From: Bauldia litoralis
GTDB lineage: Bacteria > Pseudomonadota > Alphaproteobacteria > Rhizobiales > Kaistiaceae
Length of the DNA: 64,000 nt
NCBI RefSeq assembly: GCF_900104485.1
Contig: NZ_FMXQ01000003.1
Span: 62,001-126,000, forward strand
Direction of reading: 5' to 3'
Both the position numbers and the translations under genes were made by a program. Shown one piece after another: positions 62,420 through 64,000 of this stretch (the stretch's first letter is position 1; each line of letters starts with the position of its first letter). The notes beneath the pieces were generated by a model. The model was not told the DNA's origin, did no database searches, and saw only the letters and a list, made by a program, of their open reading frames with translations.

Positions 62420-62920
62420 CTATGCCATCGCCCACGCCACCACAACCGCCGAGACATACAGACCGATCCCGAAGACCGCATGGGTTGCGAGGCTGCGCAG
62501 GCGGGCGGCGGTCGGATTCGGCGTCTTCGACGAAGCGATGCCGGCGCCCATGCCCGGCTGCATGACGAGGAAAGGCGCCGCGACGGTCGCCACCCCGACG
62601 ATCAGCGCCGGCGCGAGCGTCGGATGCCGCGCCCAGTCGAGGCCCATGATGGCCAGGAGCAGCGCCGCGAAGAGAACACCGATGAGGTAATGCGCCCCCC
62701 AGCCGATCGCCGCCTCGCTCCGCACGGGCGGCGCGCGCCGGATGCTGTCATGGACAAAACGGCCGCTGGGCATGTGGCCGATCCACCGGCCAACCAGCGC
62801 GAAGTCCGGCGCCGGCACCCCAAAACCCCGCTTCAGGACCACCGCCCAGACATCCATGACGATGGTAGCCCCCGCCCCGATCAGGACCGCGCGGACAAGG
62901 AATTCAACAGTGTCGGACAC
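62420..62920 (-). CDS. DUF2938 family membrane protein
   Basis: 166 residues, four transmembrane helices. Family marks are GAGATIVMDVWAVVLKRGFG near the N-terminus, GRWIGHMPSGRFVHDSI and AIGWGAHYLIGVLFA. GTG start after AAAGG. Function unknown. Downstream, the exported protein gene follows on the same strand. Confidence 0.9.
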   Translation of the reverse strand: MSDTVEFLVRAVLIGAGATIVMDVWAVVLKRGFGVPAPDFALVGRWIGHMPSGRFVHDSIRRAPPVRSEAAIGWGAHYLIGVLFAALLLAIMGLDWARHPTLAPALIVGVATVAAPFLVMQPGMGAGIASSKTPNPTAARLRSLATHAVFGIGLYVSAVVVAWAMA

Positions 62921-62990
62921 GACAACCTTTCCCTATCACCGCAACAGCCCGGTCACGTCAGGCCGGGCCACCCCATTCCTCCCCAACCGC

Positions 62991-63225
62991 TCGTCCCCGC
63001 GCAAGCGGGGACCCAGACTTTCTGCTGCCGCGCCGCGTAAAAAAACAGCGCGCCCCCTCCACCATGCTTCGCATGGTCCCCCTCCCCCGTGAACGGGGGA
63101 GGATCAATCCGCCAGCCCCGCTACCCCAACTCAGCCGATGCAATCCTGCGCAGACGCGCCACCGCGTTCCCGCCCCGTGAAACGGGGAGGGGGGACCATC
63201 GTGGAACGCGATGGTGGGAGGGGCG
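62991..63225. repeat. Composite inverted-repeat block, copy 2
   Basis: Same layout as copy 1: hairpin A (62995-63010), element B (63050-63115, CCCCCTCCACCATGCTTCGC onward), a spacer, and inverted element C (63160-63225). It occupies most of the 362-bp gap before the small Cys-rich protein. Same order, same strand and same spacing as copy 1, so the two are copies of one element. Confidence 0.8.
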
Positions 63226-63282
63226 CTCGTTCGCAAGGGCGATCACGCGCAACTGATTTCCCGACCGTTCAAGTTTATGGCG

Positions 63283-63519
63283 CTATTCGCTGTGGCAGGT
63301 CGGACAGCAGTAGTAGCAGCCATCAAGCCTAGAACTTAAGCTCGGGTACTTTCTGCGCGCTTCGGCCATCGCTTCCCCGCAATTCGAAAAATATCCGACG
63401 TCAAGCCTGTTGCTTGAGAGCGGCAGCCGATTGCATGCGCCGGGTGTTTCGTCGTGCAGCTCATTGTTCGCGCCACTGGCGGAGTCCTGCTGGTTCTGGT
63501 TCAGGATGTATTTGGCCAT
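63283..63519 (-). CDS. Small Cys-rich protein, KYI...GCYYC family
   Basis: 78 residues with six Cys: Cys29, Cys47 and a C-terminal GCYYCCPTCH cluster (Cys68, 71, 72, 75). The N-terminus MAKYILNQNQQ and the Leu-rich middle recall, from memory, a family of 70-80-residue orphan proteins found in many phyla. No function is known. AGGAG lies 7 nt before the ATG. The surrounding DNA is AT-richer than the rest of the window, and a TATAAT on the same strand (63598-63603) is about 80 bp upstream, so this small patch may be acquired. Confidence 0.7.
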   Translation of the reverse strand: MAKYILNQNQQDSASGANNELHDETPGACNRLPLSSNRLDVGYFSNCGEAMAEARRKYPSLSSRLDGCYYCCPTCHSE

Positions 63520-63662
63520 TGAGTATCTCCTGACTCTAGTCGATCAACCTCACTGAAAGAATCAGGACATCCTATCCGTCAAAAGGAAATAAATGCAATT
63601 ATAAGTTGCGCAAAGGATGAGGCGCCGCGGGCACGAGCCGTTGCCCGAGCCGCCGGCGCGCC

Positions 63663-64000
63663 TCAGGCAGACCCAGGCCGCTTCCCGTTCTCGTCAAGGA
63701 TCACGCCGCCATCCTCCTTGTAGACCGGCCCGCTCGGCCAGCGGTCGAGGAGGTCGAGCACCATCTCCGAAGGGCGACAGAGGCGAACGCCCTTTGGCGC
63801 GCAGACGATCGGCCGGTTGACCAGCACCGGATGCTCGAGCATCGCTGCCAGCAGCGCCTCGTCGTCGACGCCCTCGTCGAGCAGGCCGAGATCGGCGGCC
63901 GGCGACCGGGTGGTGCGGAGCGCGGTTCGCGGCGTCAGGTCGGCGGCGGCGAAGAGGCCGATAAGTTGCGGCCGCGTCCACCCGGTCTTGCAGTATTCGA
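63663..64000 (-). CDS. arsC: Arsenate reductase (glutaredoxin type), 5' end beyond the window
   Basis: The last 112 residues are visible. EYCKTGWTRPQLIGLF and HPVLVNRPIVCAPKGVRLCRPSEMVLDLL are the ArsC C-terminal motifs, including the three substrate-binding arginines' region. Reduces arsenate to arsenite with glutaredoxin. The catalytic Cys lies in the missing part. No other ars genes are visible. Confidence 0.92.
   Translation of the reverse strand, partial: EYCKTGWTRPQLIGLFAAADLTPRTALRTTRSPAADLGLLDEGVDDEALLAAMLEHPVLVNRPIVCAPKGVRLCRPSEMVLDLLDRWPSGPVYKEDGGVILDENGKRPGSA

Overview
The window is 64 kb of gene-dense, high-GC DNA from an alphaproteobacterial chromosome, most likely order Hyphomicrobiales (Rhizobiales). 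The best evidence is the core block at 35968-43203, read mostly on the minus strand: FYDLN-acid zinc-ribbon protein, class II aroA, cmk, rpsA, sppA, ihfB and a LapA-like protein, plus tRNA-Ala(GGC). The ornithine-lipid enzyme OlsB, a ChrR-type anti-sigma factor, a TctABC transporter, CreA and an HWE-family kinase fit the same assignment. I saw no rRNA, insertion sequence, prophage or CRISPR array.

Region 1 (1-10300) starts with a murein endopeptidase (mepA) and msrA, then a stress-lipid locus. An ECF sigma factor and its ChrR-like zinc anti-sigma factor head a plus-strand operon with an alpha/beta hydrolase, a DUF1295 membrane enzyme and a cyclopropane-synthase-like methyltransferase. A divergent minus-strand operon carries an FAD oxidoreductase, a DUF1365 protein and a second cyclopropane-synthase-like enzyme. 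A lone DUF2177 gene closes the locus. All three transcription units have the same promoter pattern, TGATCC-N18-TA, so the locus reads as one self-contained singlet-oxygen/photo-oxidative regulon that remodels membrane fatty acids.

Region 2 (10400-24700) is mixed: two envelope proteins of unknown role, a GNAT acetyltransferase, olsB, a large hybrid histidine kinase, a VanX-like dipeptidase, and a PQQ-type sugar dehydrogenase with RTX repeats at both ends. A GntR regulator follows, next to an ABC importer operon (ATPase, permease, substrate-binding protein) that ends in a free-standing allophanate-hydrolase C-terminal domain. YifB/ComM and a cytochrome b561 complete the region.

Region 3 (24800-32000) is a catabolic module. 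A TetR regulator and tctCBA run one way. A Gfo/Idh/MocA oxidoreductase, a DUF993 aldolase-like protein and a TIM-barrel isomerase run the other way. Two matching palindromes in the divergent intergenic region look like operators, one of them lying over a -10 box. The substrate is unknown, and this is the best candidate here for an undescribed pathway.

Region 4 (32100-43200) has small envelope proteins, a metallo-beta-lactamase-fold protein, D-lyxose isomerase with a GntR regulator, and then the core block. Region 5 (43300-64000) has a glycosyltransferase with a coupled coiled-coil protein, secreted proteins including a glycine-rich one, a FUSC transporter, a cytochrome b/molybdoenzyme pair, MscS, HWE kinase, HdeD, a FAD amine oxidase split by a frameshift, alpha/beta hydrolase, methyltransferase, CreA and a membrane-anchored lytic-transglycosylase-like protein. 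Two composite inverted-repeat blocks bracket two small genes near 61.6-63.2 kb. Beyond them lies an AT-richer patch encoding a small Cys-rich protein, then a truncated arsC at the edge.

Start codons were chosen from visible ribosome binding sites and family length. Functions are homology calls made by eye, without database searches.
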